Positions 27,704 to 36,226 of a stretch of 63,268 nt of DNA are shown here, piece after piece. Source of the DNA: Candidatus Sumerlaeota bacterium (GTDB taxonomy: Bacteria; Sumerlaeota; Sumerlaeia; MWCT01; JAUWMI01); the NCBI GenBank assembly GCA_030613245.1, contig JAUWMI010000026.1, positions 1 through 63,268 of the forward strand. The letters are read 5' to 3'. The notes under the pieces were generated by a model. The model made no database searches and had not been told where the DNA came from. It saw only the letters and a program-made list of their open reading frames with translations. The position numbers and the translations under genes are program-made. How positions within the stretch are numbered: position 1 is the stretch's first letter; each line of letters begins with the position of its first letter.

Positions 27704-28243
27704 TCATTTTTGCTCCAATATCTTCCCATATTGAAAAAGATTGCCCGCCTGGTAGATATCCATTTGCACCTGGCTGAATGGCCGCGCTTGAATCGAGCGC
27801 TCCTCCTCACCGAGCACGCGAATCCCGCCCGATGCTACATCGGCTTCAATCTGATTGCCACTCTTCAGGTTTGCCTCAGCCAGCTCCTCACACTCAACTA
27901 TGGGAAACCCCGAATTAATTGCATTGCGCTTATAAATGGCACCGAATGACTCACCGAGCAGCAAGACAATCCCCAGCGACGCAAAACAATCCACGGCCTG
28001 TTGGCGTGAAGACCCTGCCCCGAAGTTCTTTCCCACCATCACAATATCACCCGGCTGCGTCTTTGAGGGAAAATCCTCCCACCCACGCAGATTTCCGAAG
28101 GAGAATTTCCCCATTTCTCGAATATCAGTAACCGCTAGATGTGCATTGTGATAAATTTGATCCGTATCTATATCGTCAATTAACCGCCCTTGCTTATCCA
28201 CAATCATCCAGATCCGTCCCTGTATTACTGTTTCTCGTCCCAT
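27704..28243 (-). CDS. leuD: 3-isopropylmalate dehydratase small subunit
   Basis: A 179-residue swivelling-domain subunit of the aconitase superfamily: 'DDIDTDQIYHNAHL' near the N-terminus, 'VGKNFGAGSSRQQAVDCFAS' (the substrate-binding GSSR loop), 'FGAIYKRNAINSGFPIVEC'. With the large subunit it isomerises 2-isopropylmalate to 3-isopropylmalate in leucine synthesis. GAGGAG lies 6 bases before the ATG. It follows the large-subunit gene by 49 bases on the same strand. Related pairs serve homoaconitase or dimethylmalate reactions, so the exact substrate is likely but not proven. Confidence 0.85.
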   Translation of the reverse strand: MGRETVIQGRIWMIVDKQGRLIDDIDTDQIYHNAHLAVTDIREMGKFSFGNLRGWEDFPSKTQPGDIVMVGKNFGAGSSRQQAVDCFASLGIVLLLGESFGAIYKRNAINSGFPIVECEELAEANLKSGNQIEADVASGGIRVLGEEERSIQARPFSQVQMDIYQAGNLFQYGKILEQK

Positions 28244-28292
28244 CGCATCTCCTCTTCCATTCGGTTGACTGTTGGTCGAGTAGATTGTCCGG

Positions 28293-29549
28293 CTATTTCA
28301 ATTCCTCCGGGCTCACGATTTCGCCGGCAATGGCGGATGCTATGGCGGTGAGTGGGCTGACCAAATACGTATCTCCTGCCCCTTGCTTGCCGGGGAAATT
28401 CCGATTAGAGGTACTGAGCTGCACCTCGTTCTTTCCGGTCATCCCTATCTGACCCGAAGCACATCCACCACACGCAGCATGACTAACAATGATTCCGGCA
28501 TCAAAGAATCGCTGAACCAGACCTTGATCAAGTAATTGTCCATAGACTTCCCGCGTTGCCGGTACAATCTTTGCCATGACCGAGGATTTAATCTTCCGAG
28601 TCCCCAGAAATTCGGCCGCTTGCGCAAAATCCTCATAGCGTCCATTAGTACACGAGCCGAGAAAAACCGAATCCACAGCCTTACCCCGATACTCAGACAC
28701 CGGGGCCACCGCTGAGGGTTTTGGTGGAGCAGCAAGCTGCGGTGGAAGCCCCGAGACGTCCAGCTCCATCATCTGGCAATAATGCGCATCAGGATCCGCC
28801 GAAATAGGGCTCACATGTCCCCCAGGGCGCTGCCGCTCCTGGCAATAATCCAGAATCTCTTCAGTTGGGGTAAGCAACGCCGTGATGGCACCCATCTCCG
28901 TGGCCATGCTGGCCAGGGTCAGACGCTCCGCCAGATTCAAGCGCTCGATCTGCTCGCCATAAAATTCCACGGCTTTCCCTAGCGCTCCTTTAGCCCCAAG
29001 CTTCCCGACGACAAACAGCGTTAGATCCTTCACTGTTGTTGGATACTGGTACAGTCCCTTAATAACAATTTTGATCGTCTCAGGAACCTCAAACCACGTC
29101 CTGCCGGTCTTGAAGGCAAAAGCAATATCCTGATCACCCATACCTTGTCCAAATGCCCCGACAGCGCCGAGGATATTGAGATGGCTATCCGTGCCAACCA
29201 CCGTCACACCTGGATATACATATCCGTGCTCAAGCATCACATGTGAGCCGATGCCAGCGTCTACGTCAAATACCCGAATGCCCTGCTCGCGCGCAAATTC
29301 GCGGCACACCTGCTGATTATTGGCATAAGGAATAGTAACTGCTGGCGCTACGCAATCGAACGTGAACAGCGTCTTTGCCCGATCCGCAACCGCAAACGTG
29401 CCATACTCGCGCTGAAAATGCTGAACAACGTTTGCCCCGCCAAAATCACGTGCCGAGCGAACATCCAGGTCCATCCAGACCACCTGGCCTGGCACTACTT
29501 CTTCTCCCACGTGACGAGCGATGATCTTTTCAATAATTGTCATCCCCAT
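28293..29549 (-). CDS. leuC: 3-isopropylmalate dehydratase large subunit
   Basis: A 418-residue aconitase-family large subunit of the short LeuC/homoaconitase type. The 4Fe-4S ligands are seen as the Cys of 'GSCTNGRYEDF' and the Cys pair in 'SHAACGGCASGQIG'. The active-site elements 'VVGTDSHLNILGAVGAFGQG' and 'STSNRNFPGKQG' are present. The usual form of the Cys pair is CGPCLG or CGACLG; here it is CGGCASG, a minor variant that keeps both Cys. The start at 29549 has GAGG 8-9 bases upstream; a second in-frame ATG lies two codons later. First gene of leuCD. leuA and leuB are not in the window. Confidence 0.85.
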   Translation of the reverse strand: MGMTIIEKIIARHVGEEVVPGQVVWMDLDVRSARDFGGANVVQHFQREYGTFAVADRAKTLFTFDCVAPAVTIPYANNQQVCREFAREQGIRVFDVDAGIGSHVMLEHGYVYPGVTVVGTDSHLNILGAVGAFGQGMGDQDIAFAFKTGRTWFEVPETIKIVIKGLYQYPTTVKDLTLFVVGKLGAKGALGKAVEFYGEQIERLNLAERLTLASMATEMGAITALLTPTEEILDYCQERQRPGGHVSPISADPDAHYCQMMELDVSGLPPQLAAPPKPSAVAPVSEYRGKAVDSVFLGSCTNGRYEDFAQAAEFLGTRKIKSSVMAKIVPATREVYGQLLDQGLVQRFFDAGIIVSHAACGGCASGQIGMTGKNEVQLSTSNRNFPGKQGAGDTYLVSPLTAIASAIAGEIVSPEELK

Positions 29550-30161
29550 TCATGCTGCCTCTTGCCATGGTTTGCTATAAGCCTGACTTCTCCGGATAAC
29601 CTTAATCGCGTCGAGTCCAATGTCAATAGATTTATCCTCTCTTGGGTCGCGGTCGCCTGGATTGCCACCTATTAGTTCCCGCTTTTAATGTAATATATCT
29701 TACAGAGGATTGCTCGAATACCCTATCTGATATTATCCACATTAATCTTGTTCAACCAGCCGTGCTCCTGGTTCTCTGTTTGCCAAAAAGGATGGCAGTT
29801 TCCAGTGCACAAGAACGATGCGCACTGCACCAAAATGGGTCAGCTTTGTGAACGCACCTACACGCAAAGCATTTTTGCAGTCTCAAAATGCAGAAAAGCC
29901 CGTCTAGACCTTTTCCTTTGAATAAAAAGCTAAGGAAGTTAACAACCGTAAAATCAATATTATAGCCTCCCATCGGAAGATGTATCCTGAGATTTGGGTA
30001 AAATTTCCATTTGTTCAACTAATGGTCTGATTATTGCTCCCTTTATAGAATGTACACGGGGCGGATTATACGTTCCCACAAGTTAGAAGCCAATTGAGCC
30101 TTTATGGTAGTCAAGATGACTTCAAAGCGTATCGCCAAATTCTCCTGAGACCGGGGGACAT
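29550..30161. other. Divergent intergenic region between leuC and the FHA regulator
   Basis: A 612-base spacer expected to hold both promoters. On the minus strand a perfect TTGACA (complement of 29621-29626) lies upstream of leuC but has no good -10 box. On the plus strand TATAGAAT at 30044 lies before the regulator but has no good -35. No leader peptide, riboswitch or gene was recognised. Confidence 0.5.
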
Positions 30162-32048
30162 ATGCCAGTACTCCAAGTCATAAAAGGCCACAATATAGGA
30201 ACAAAGTACGAGCTGGACAATACCAACACCATCGGCCGCGATATCTCCAGTTCCATCCAGCTGCTTGACCCAAGTGTTTCCCGTTCCCACGCCCTCATTG
30301 TCAAAAACAATCAAGGCTATATTATTCGCGACAAGAAGAGCCTGAATGGCGTTCTTGTCAATGGTACTCGTGTCAAAGAGCGAACTCTCGAGCAGAATGA
30401 CGAAATCCAATTGGGAAAAACATGTCTCTTGTTTGATTCGGACATTGACATCAAGAATACGCTGTTTGGATCGAAATCAGTCATCCTGAGTTCCCCGGAC
30501 AGCGAGACAACCTCCCTTCCCCTCGTTGATCAGGAACTCGCCAGAGCTTCCTACACCGACAAGATTCCGGCGGAGTTGATTTTTAAAGTATGTGATCTCG
30601 CCTCAGCGTCTCCGACCACAATTGGCGACGAGCTGAATCACATTATGCAAAGCCTGATCAAGCTGTTCCACGGCGATAGCGGCCTGATCATGCTCTGGGA
30701 CCCAGTGAACAAAGATCTGGAGCCCATGGTGGCCATCTGTGAGGAAGAGGAGCTCTCGATCAACCGCAATATCATCGTCAGTGCCTTTATGCAAAAAAAG
30801 TCGGTTCTGAGTGTCAAAGATAAGCCCCATTCGGAAGACGCGAAGGGCAAACGGCGCACCAAGAAAAGCAGTAAGCGCTCAATTATGGTGGTACCGATTC
30901 TCAAGCGTTCGGAGGCCATGGGGGTTATTTATCTCGATAAAAAGAAAAGCGATGCATACAGCCTGAAGGATCTGGCCCTGCTGCAGGCGATTAGTAAAAT
31001 CGTGGCCACGAACATCGAGTTTGTCCGCGCCCAGGAGTCGCTCAAGTACATCGAGGAGAAACGTATTCCAGCCATCATTATCGGCCATAGCGACAAGATC
31101 AAGGAGATACTCGCTCTGGTCGGAAAAGTGGCCCAGACGACGACTACGGTCTTAATCCAGGGAGAAACCGGAACTGGAAAAGAGCTCTTTGCGCGTGAAA
31201 TTCACCAGCAAAGTGGCCGCCGTTCTTATCCTTTCATTGCACTGAATTGCGCTTCCATTCCACATGAGCTCGCTGATGGCGAACTGTTTGGCTACGAAAA
31301 AGGAGCATTCACGGGCGCTACAACAATGAAACGTGGCAAACTGGAGCTGGCGCATGGTGGCACTCTCCTTCTCGACGAAATCGGCGAGTTGGCCCCACAG
31401 GTTCAGCCCAAACTCCTCCGATTCCTTCAGGAGAAATGCTTCTATCGGCTAGGGGGGAGTAAATCAATCCGCGTAGACGTGCGGATCATTGCTGCAAGCA
31501 ATAAAGACCTGGCACAAGAAGTCACGGAGAGCCGTTTTCGCTACGACCTCCTTTCGCGGCTCAACGTTATTCAGCTCACCCTCCCGCCGCTCCGCGAGCG
31601 GCGGGAGGACATAAAACTCCTGCTGGATCATATCATCAAACTCTACGCCGCCGAGTTCGCCAAGCCAGTTACCGGCGTAACGCCAGAAGCCCTCCAAATG
31701 CTGGAAGGCTATTCCTGGCCTGGCAATATCCGCGAATTGCAGAATTGCCTGGAACGAGCAGTGTTGCTGACCGAATCGCACATGATTACCCCGGACGACT
31801 TGAATATTGGCTTTGAAATGCAGCCAGAGGCGGCAGAAAAGGAACCGATGTCGGAAAGCCGCGTGAACACCCAAGTAAGCTTGCCTACGTCCATCGCCTC
31901 TCTCGATGAGCTTGAGAAAGAATACATTCAGCAAACACTCGATTTGTGTAACTGGAACCAACTCAAGACCGCCAAAGTTCTTGGTCTCCATCGCAACACC
32001 CTCCGCCGCAAAATCACCGAATACGATCTGAGCCGGAAAACTTCTTAA
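30162..32048 (+). CDS. FHA-GAF-sigma54 activator
   Basis: A 628-residue enhancer-binding regulator. It has an N-terminal FHA domain (about 1-95; '[10 protein letters not shown]', '[11 protein letters not shown]', 'SLNGVLVNG') that should bind phosphothreonine, and a GAF-like domain (about 125-295). A sigma54 AAA+ domain follows, with Walker A 'GETGTGKE' near residue 333, the sigma54-contact loop GAFTGA near 381 and Walker B '[12 protein letters not shown]'. It ends in a Fis-type helix-turn-helix ('[16 protein letters not shown]'). It activates sigma54 promoters in answer to Ser/Thr phosphorylation and a small ligand; neither kinase nor ligand is encoded nearby. GGGGG lies 5 bases before the ATG. 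Confidence 0.92.
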   Translation: MPVLQVIKGHNIGTKYELDNTNTIGRDISSSIQLLDPSVSRSHALIVKNNQGYIIRDKKSLNGVLVNGTRVKERTLEQNDEIQLGKTCLLFDSDIDIKNTLFGSKSVILSSPDSETTSLPLVDQELARASYTDKIPAELIFKVCDLASASPTTIGDELNHIMQSLIKLFHGDSGLIMLWDPVNKDLEPMVAICEEEELSINRNIIVSAFMQKKSVLSVKDKPHSEDAKGKRRTKKSSKRSIMVVPILKRSEAMGVIYLDKKKSDAYSLKDLALLQAISKIVATNIEFVRAQESLKYIEEKRIPAIIIGHSDKIKEILALVGKVAQTTTTVLIQGETGTGKELFAREIHQQSGRRSYPFIALNCASIPHELADGELFGYEKGAFTGATTMKRGKLELAHGGTLLLDEIGELAPQVQPKLLRFLQEKCFYRLGGSKSIRVDVRIIAASNKDLAQEVTESRFRYDLLSRLNVIQLTLPPLRERREDIKLLLDHIIKLYAAEFAKPVTGVTPEALQMLEGYSWPGNIRELQNCLERAVLLTESHMITPDDLNIGFEMQPEAAEKEPMSESRVNTQVSLPTSIASLDELEKEYIQQTLDLCNWNQLKTAKVLGLHRNTLRRKITEYDLSRKTS

Positions 32049-32355
32049 CACGTCCCACCGCTGCCCCGCGTCCGCTGGTGCACTGTACTGCGATCCAGAG
32101 CGTAACCCGGATCGCACTATGCTGTGCTCGCAAGCAAAGCCTGAATAATGTTTTTGGCCCTCCCGGAGTCCTCATAAAATACACGTCCACACATCTGATT
32201 TGAAAAATGAAGGCACCGTGCTACAGGTGTTTTCCTTGATTTGCCCCCTGCTCTGATGTATCTGATCATGTGTTTATAATTGTAGGGGCATGTTTCAAAC
32301 CTGCTCTTGCGATCTCGTTGTTGCGACATAACCATATTATACGAGGAGGAAAACG
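32049..32355. other. Intergenic region with a decayed palindrome
   Basis: Holds the GTAGGGGC-type repeat at 32282-32306 and the strong ribosome site ACGAGGAGG for the next gene. No gene or clear terminator is seen after the regulator. Confidence 0.5.
32282..32306. repeat. Decayed palindrome, GTTTCAAACCTG core
   Basis: GTAGGGGCATGTTTCAAACC, then TGCTC. The left end is intact and the right end is worn (CTCTTGC instead of CCCCTAC). Confidence 0.55.
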
Positions 32356-32769
32356 ATGAAATTTCTGACAGAATACCTCTGGTTCAACACGAAAAAGCAT
32401 CGGGAATACGTAAATATTACTCCGCAGGTGGAGAAGTGCGTGGCCAAAAGTGGCATAAGAGAAGGGATGGTGCTGGTCTCTGCAATGCACATTACCGCAT
32501 CGGTATACGTAAACGATGCAGAGTCGGGGTTGATCAGGGATATTGACGAGTGGCTGCAACGGCTCGCGCCCGAGGGCCCGGACTACAACCACCATCGCAC
32601 TGGTGAACGCAACGGCGATGCGCATTTGAAAAACCTCCTCATGCATCACCAGGTGATCTTGCCTATCACAGACGGCAGTCTGGACCTTGGCCCCTGGCAG
32701 CAGGTCTACTACGCTGAGTTTGACGGACAGCGCCGCAAGCGCGTGGTTGTTAAGGTGATGGGCGAGTAA
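32356..32769 (+). CDS. yjbQ: YjbQ family protein (UPF0047)
   Basis: A 137-residue member of the YjbQ/UPF0047 family: '[20 protein letters not shown]', '[20 protein letters not shown]', '[20 protein letters not shown]' and '[16 protein letters not shown]'. The conserved His and Asp residues of the central segment are intact. Family members have been reported to have weak thiamine-phosphate synthase activity; their true role is unsettled. The start has GAGGAGG at ideal spacing. It lies 105 bases before the MEMO-AMMECR1 gene. From memory, yjbQ and AmmeMemoRadiSam genes are neighbours in other bacteria. Confidence 0.92.
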   Translation: MKFLTEYLWFNTKKHREYVNITPQVEKCVAKSGIREGMVLVSAMHITASVYVNDAESGLIRDIDEWLQRLAPEGPDYNHHRTGERNGDAHLKNLLMHHQVILPITDGSLDLGPWQQVYYAEFDGQRRKRVVVKVMGE

Positions 32770-32795
32770 AAGGTGGCCCTATTTGACTCTTTGTA

Positions 32796-32823
32796 TTGAC
32801 ATGGAGGCCCCTGAGGGTAGAAT
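32796..32823 (+). promoter_or_regulatory. Strong sigma70 promoter before the MEMO-AMMECR1 gene
   Basis: Perfect TTGACA (32796-32801), a 16-base spacer and TAGAAT (32818-32823, 5 of 6). It would start transcription about 45 bases before the ATG at 32875, so this gene is probably not wholly dependent on yjbQ transcription. Confidence 0.65.
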
Positions 32824-32874
32824 GAAATTCTAGAAGTTTAGAATCAGAGAAAAATTTCGGGGAGTGATCATCAC

Positions 32875-34488
32875 ATGAACCGACGACGAATTGCCGTTTT
32901 ATTGCCAATGGTTGCGCTCGTATTATTTGCATTGAGGACAGGCATGGCGGAGGAAAAAATTCATCGCTGTGCTGGAGCAGGACGATGGTTCCTCGGTACG
33001 CAACAGGCACTCACGAAGCAGATTGCTGGTTGCATGCGTGCCGCTCCTGGCATTACGGTTACCAGTCCTGTTGTAGCACTGATATCCCCACACGCGGGGT
33101 ACCCTTATGCTGGCACGGTCATGGCAGCAGGCTACAAGACCATAAAGGGAAAATCCTATAAGCGGGTCATCATTCTTGGTATCAGCCATGCCTATGGATT
33201 CTCCGGCGCATCTATTCCGAAATACGATGCGTACGAGACCCCGCTCGGCCTCGTTCCGCTGGATACCCAGGTGCGCGATGCGCTCCTCAAACATCCCGAC
33301 GTCATCTCGCACTCAAGCTCTCACGTAATGGAGCACTCGATCGAAAACGAGCTTCCCTTTCTGCAAACCGTACTGAAGCCGGGGTTTCGCATCGTACCGA
33401 TTCAGGTGGGCGAAATGTCTGCGCGCCAGCGCGTGGCTCTCGCCGATGCACTTCGCCCATATTGCGACGACCAGACCTTGCTGGTTGCAAGCTCTGACTT
33501 TTCGCACGTCGGCGGGCGGTATGGGTACATGCCGTTCCGTGATAACCTGAAGGAGAACATTTACAAGCTCGATCAAGGCGCAATTGACCAGATTCTGGCT
33601 ATTGATGTGACAGGATTCACCAATTATGTTGCCAAAACGCGCACAACTATATGTGGTCGCAATCCCATCAAATTGCTGCTTACCCTGCTGGACAGAAATA
33701 CTACCAAGGGTGACCTGATTCTGTATCAGAACTCGAGCGACCGGTCCGGCGACTATAGCCAGCTCTCAGTTGGATACGCCGCCATTGTATTTACAAAGAG
33801 CGTCTCGCAAGCGAGAAGCAGAGAGGGGGAGAAAATGAAACCACAAAAAGAAGAGGAACCGCAGCCAAGGAAACCTGTTGAACGACAACCGAGAGAAACC
33901 GCAGAAGACGAAAAGAAGGCCATGAGCGAGAGGGTGCTCAGCGCGGATGAACAGCAAACCCTGCTCAAGCTTGCCCGCGATACGCTTGAAACAGCGTTGC
34001 AGCAAAAAGGCAAGGCAGGACCCGATCTCGCACGCTACGAGCTGACCCCACGGCTGCGAGAAAAATCCGGCGTGTTTGTCACATTAAAAAAGCACGGCCA
34101 GTTACGCGGCTGTATCGGTTACATCGAAGGCATCAAGCCGATTTACCAGACAGTGATTGATAATGCGAAAAATGCAGCGTTTAACGATCCGCGATTTCCA
34201 AAGGTGCGTGCTGAGGAGCTAAAGGACATCACGATTGAGATCTCTGTGATGACGCCTCTCCGCCGCATCCAATCCGTGGACGAGATCGTAGTTGGCAAGC
34301 ATGGCCTTACAATTGAAAAAGGCAATCGCCATGGCCTCCTGCTTCCGCAGGTGCCAGGAGAGTGGGGATGGGATCGAGATACGTTTCTGGTACACATCTG
34401 CCGCAAGGCTGGCCTTCCCGACGATGCCTGGAAAGAGGGAGCCACCCTCAAGGTCTTCAGCGCCCAGGTCTTCGGAGAAGAAGAGTAA
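32875..34488 (+). CDS. MEMO-AMMECR1 fusion with a signal peptide
   Basis: A 537-residue fusion of AmmeMemoRadiSam components B and A. Residues 1-25 look like a signal peptide or anchor (MNRRRIAVLLPMVALVLFAL). The MEMO (LigB-fold) domain spans about 30-310, with likely metal ligands H73 ('SPHAGYPY'), H105 ('GISHAYG') and H211 ('DFSHVGG') and the conserved 'TTICGRNPI' Cys. A charged linker of about 40 residues follows, then AMMECR1 (about 352-537) with 'LRGCIGYIEG'. The function of the system is unsettled; links to iron or redox chemistry have been discussed for human MEMO1. The radical SAM partner is not in the window. Export would separate this protein from it. GGGGAG lies 12 bases before the ATG. 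Confidence 0.9.
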   Translation: MNRRRIAVLLPMVALVLFALRTGMAEEKIHRCAGAGRWFLGTQQALTKQIAGCMRAAPGITVTSPVVALISPHAGYPYAGTVMAAGYKTIKGKSYKRVIILGISHAYGFSGASIPKYDAYETPLGLVPLDTQVRDALLKHPDVISHSSSHVMEHSIENELPFLQTVLKPGFRIVPIQVGEMSARQRVALADALRPYCDDQTLLVASSDFSHVGGRYGYMPFRDNLKENIYKLDQGAIDQILAIDVTGFTNYVAKTRTTICGRNPIKLLLTLLDRNTTKGDLILYQNSSDRSGDYSQLSVGYAAIVFTKSVSQARSREGEKMKPQKEEEPQPRKPVERQPRETAEDEKKAMSERVLSADEQQTLLKLARDTLETALQQKGKAGPDLARYELTPRLREKSGVFVTLKKHGQLRGCIGYIEGIKPIYQTVIDNAKNAAFNDPRFPKVRAEELKDITIEISVMTPLRRIQSVDEIVVGKHGLTIEKGNRHGLLLPQVPGEWGWDRDTFLVHICRKAGLPDDAWKEGATLKVFSAQVFGEEE

Positions 34489-34630
34489 GCTTGGGGTCAA
34501 GACTCACTCTATATTCAGCATCTCATACCCCCCTTTAAGGCATTACATTTTGTCTTGTTTCTTTGCCTTTACGGGTCTTGGCTTCAGATGTTCTTTTCAA
34601 CACTAATATTACGGGCTAGCATATAAAATT

Positions 34631-35857
34631 GTGACAAACCAAATTAAATTCCCTAAGAAGCTGAAATGGTCTAATTTACAAATCTTGTATTTGTTCCTGC
34701 TCTTGAGCATGCAAGATGCCCAAGCATTCTTTGATACGCCTCCTGCGCTTGATTTAGAGCTGCAAAACGCGACGGTCGGATCTATAGTGGATCTCGGGTT
34801 TCCAATCCTCCCGCAAGATTTGATCCTTAACAAGGATTCTGGTCAACTTCAAGTAGTGGCAGGGAATTTAATATACAGCGATGACCCAGAGACACCAACT
34901 GATTTTGGCATCCTATATCGCGATACTCTGGGCGCAGGTAGTAGTCGCATTTATCTGTATCATGTAAATGGTACGCCGCATAATGCAAAGCTTACGGCAG
35001 TACTTAAGAATAACAACTCAACATCTGCAACGATTGAATTCACACACAAGGCGCTTCCTAATCCTTCTTCAGATTATGCAACCATTGGAAAAGAGGCTGT
35101 ACGCCAATTTTATGAGAACCTTTACTTCCCAGCATCATTTACACTTGCTCCTCATTCAGCCACAGTTATTGATCCAGAACTTGATGCTACAGTCCCCACC
35201 TATAATGAGCTGCTAAACGCCATTTATGAATTTAGCTCGAGTCAACCCATCACCGCGACCATACTATTCATTAAAGCCACAAGTGATACCCTGACTACAT
35301 TCGCATCGCTTACCAACTTCGTCCCCAATGACGGATATTCCCGACAGGGCACTTTTCTCAACTATGGAAAAGAGAACATGGTTAATTACGTTTACAGTAC
35401 TGCCGATGGGATAAAACGGCTACGAATTGCGGACGATATCTATATCGGGAACGATCCCTTTCTAATCGGTACTGATGCGGAAACCAGCGCCACACAGAAG
35501 CTGAAAGGGAATTATGGCGTCACTTATAAAATGCGGCTCAATGTCACAAGCAGTGATGGCCGTTACCTTGCACTTTTGCTTAATCCCCGAGCCGGAGCAT
35601 ACGGCGGCTACCTGCGCACCACATTTCCATTAGGAGCAACCCCCGTTGGACAGCTCGTGCCCGATCCCGCCAAACGAGTGTCATACAATTGGCAGGGCGC
35701 CATATGCGCCAAACTTACCCCTGGCATTTCCCAGCAAACATTACTCATAGAAATAATGCCGGCTGGTGCAAGTCCTCTACCCATTGAACTTCTTCTCGTT
35801 CCGTTTTCATCCGCGCCTTCAGAAGTGGAAGATTTCTTGCTCTATTCGCAGCAATAG
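34631..35857 (+). CDS. Secreted protein of unknown function
   Basis: A 408-residue protein starting at GTG 34631. A basic N-region (NQIKFPKKLKW), a hydrophobic core and a cut near AQAFF indicate a signal peptide. The body is beta-rich with few charges: 'DFGILYRDTLGAGSSRIYLY', 'NNNSTSATIEFTHKALPNPS' and 'GNYGVTYKMRLNV'. I have a vague memory of similar sequences in secreted Firmicutes proteins next to S-layer or copper-amine-oxidase-like domains, which is not enough for a name. Local codon use looks more AT-rich than in the preceding gene, so transfer is possible. No ribosome site is clear. Confidence 0.6.
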   Translation: MTNQIKFPKKLKWSNLQILYLFLLLSMQDAQAFFDTPPALDLELQNATVGSIVDLGFPILPQDLILNKDSGQLQVVAGNLIYSDDPETPTDFGILYRDTLGAGSSRIYLYHVNGTPHNAKLTAVLKNNNSTSATIEFTHKALPNPSSDYATIGKEAVRQFYENLYFPASFTLAPHSATVIDPELDATVPTYNELLNAIYEFSSSQPITATILFIKATSDTLTTFASLTNFVPNDGYSRQGTFLNYGKENMVNYVYSTADGIKRLRIADDIYIGNDPFLIGTDAETSATQKLKGNYGVTYKMRLNVTSSDGRYLALLLNPRAGAYGGYLRTTFPLGATPVGQLVPDPAKRVSYNWQGAICAKLTPGISQQTLLIEIMPAGASPLPIELLLVPFSSAPSEVEDFLLYSQQ

Positions 35858-35912
35858 AGACGAAATCGGGCCCGAGAGACGGCAGGATTTGACATGTGAA
35901 AGCAACGGAGAG

Positions 35913-35963
35913 GTAGGGGCAGGTTTGAAACCTGTTGAAAATGCGCCTTATGCGTGCCCCTAC
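35913..35963. repeat. Long GTAGGGGC repeat with a composite core
   Basis: GTAGGGGC and GCCCCTAC ends are intact. Between them lie CAGGTTTGAAACCTG and the module GTTGAAAATGCGCCT (35934-35948). The second module recurs exactly at 60985-60999 and, inverted, at 49280-49294. It looks like one core inserted beside another. Confidence 0.75.
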
Positions 35964-36104
35964 GAAATCCGCGTGTATCTGCATGCATTTGCGGTTGCAA
36001 TAAAAATTCATGCTTAAACCACAGATAAAAACTTAAGGCTTTTTGCTTAAATGTTTCTTTTTATTCGTTGCATACAAAGAGTCCATGATCAGTCAGAATT
36101 TTTT

Positions 36105-36182
36105 AACCACAACGACACTACGAACACAACGACGACCATAGGGACTTCGATGAATATTGTGCCCGTCGTGCCGTCGTGGTTT
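36105..36182. repeat. Hairpin-ended repeat built of ACAACGAC words
   Basis: The left arm starts AACCACAACGACAC and the right arm ends GTCGTGCCGTCGTGGTT, its near reverse complement. Tandem ACAACGAC-like words make up the arm. Its architecture matches the repeats at 634, 42812 and 47658 although the words differ. Confidence 0.7.
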
Positions 36183-36226
36183 CATATGGCTTTTTCTCTA
36201 TGTGCTTTTAGAAAAAAGGGCAAGCC

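Larger units (their letters stand above)
35858..36226. other. Intergenic region with two repeats
   Basis: Contains the long palindromic repeat at 35913-35963 and the octamer-word hairpin at 36105-36182. No gene is seen. AAAAGGGCAAGCC before 36227 is a modest ribosome site. Confidence 0.55.
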
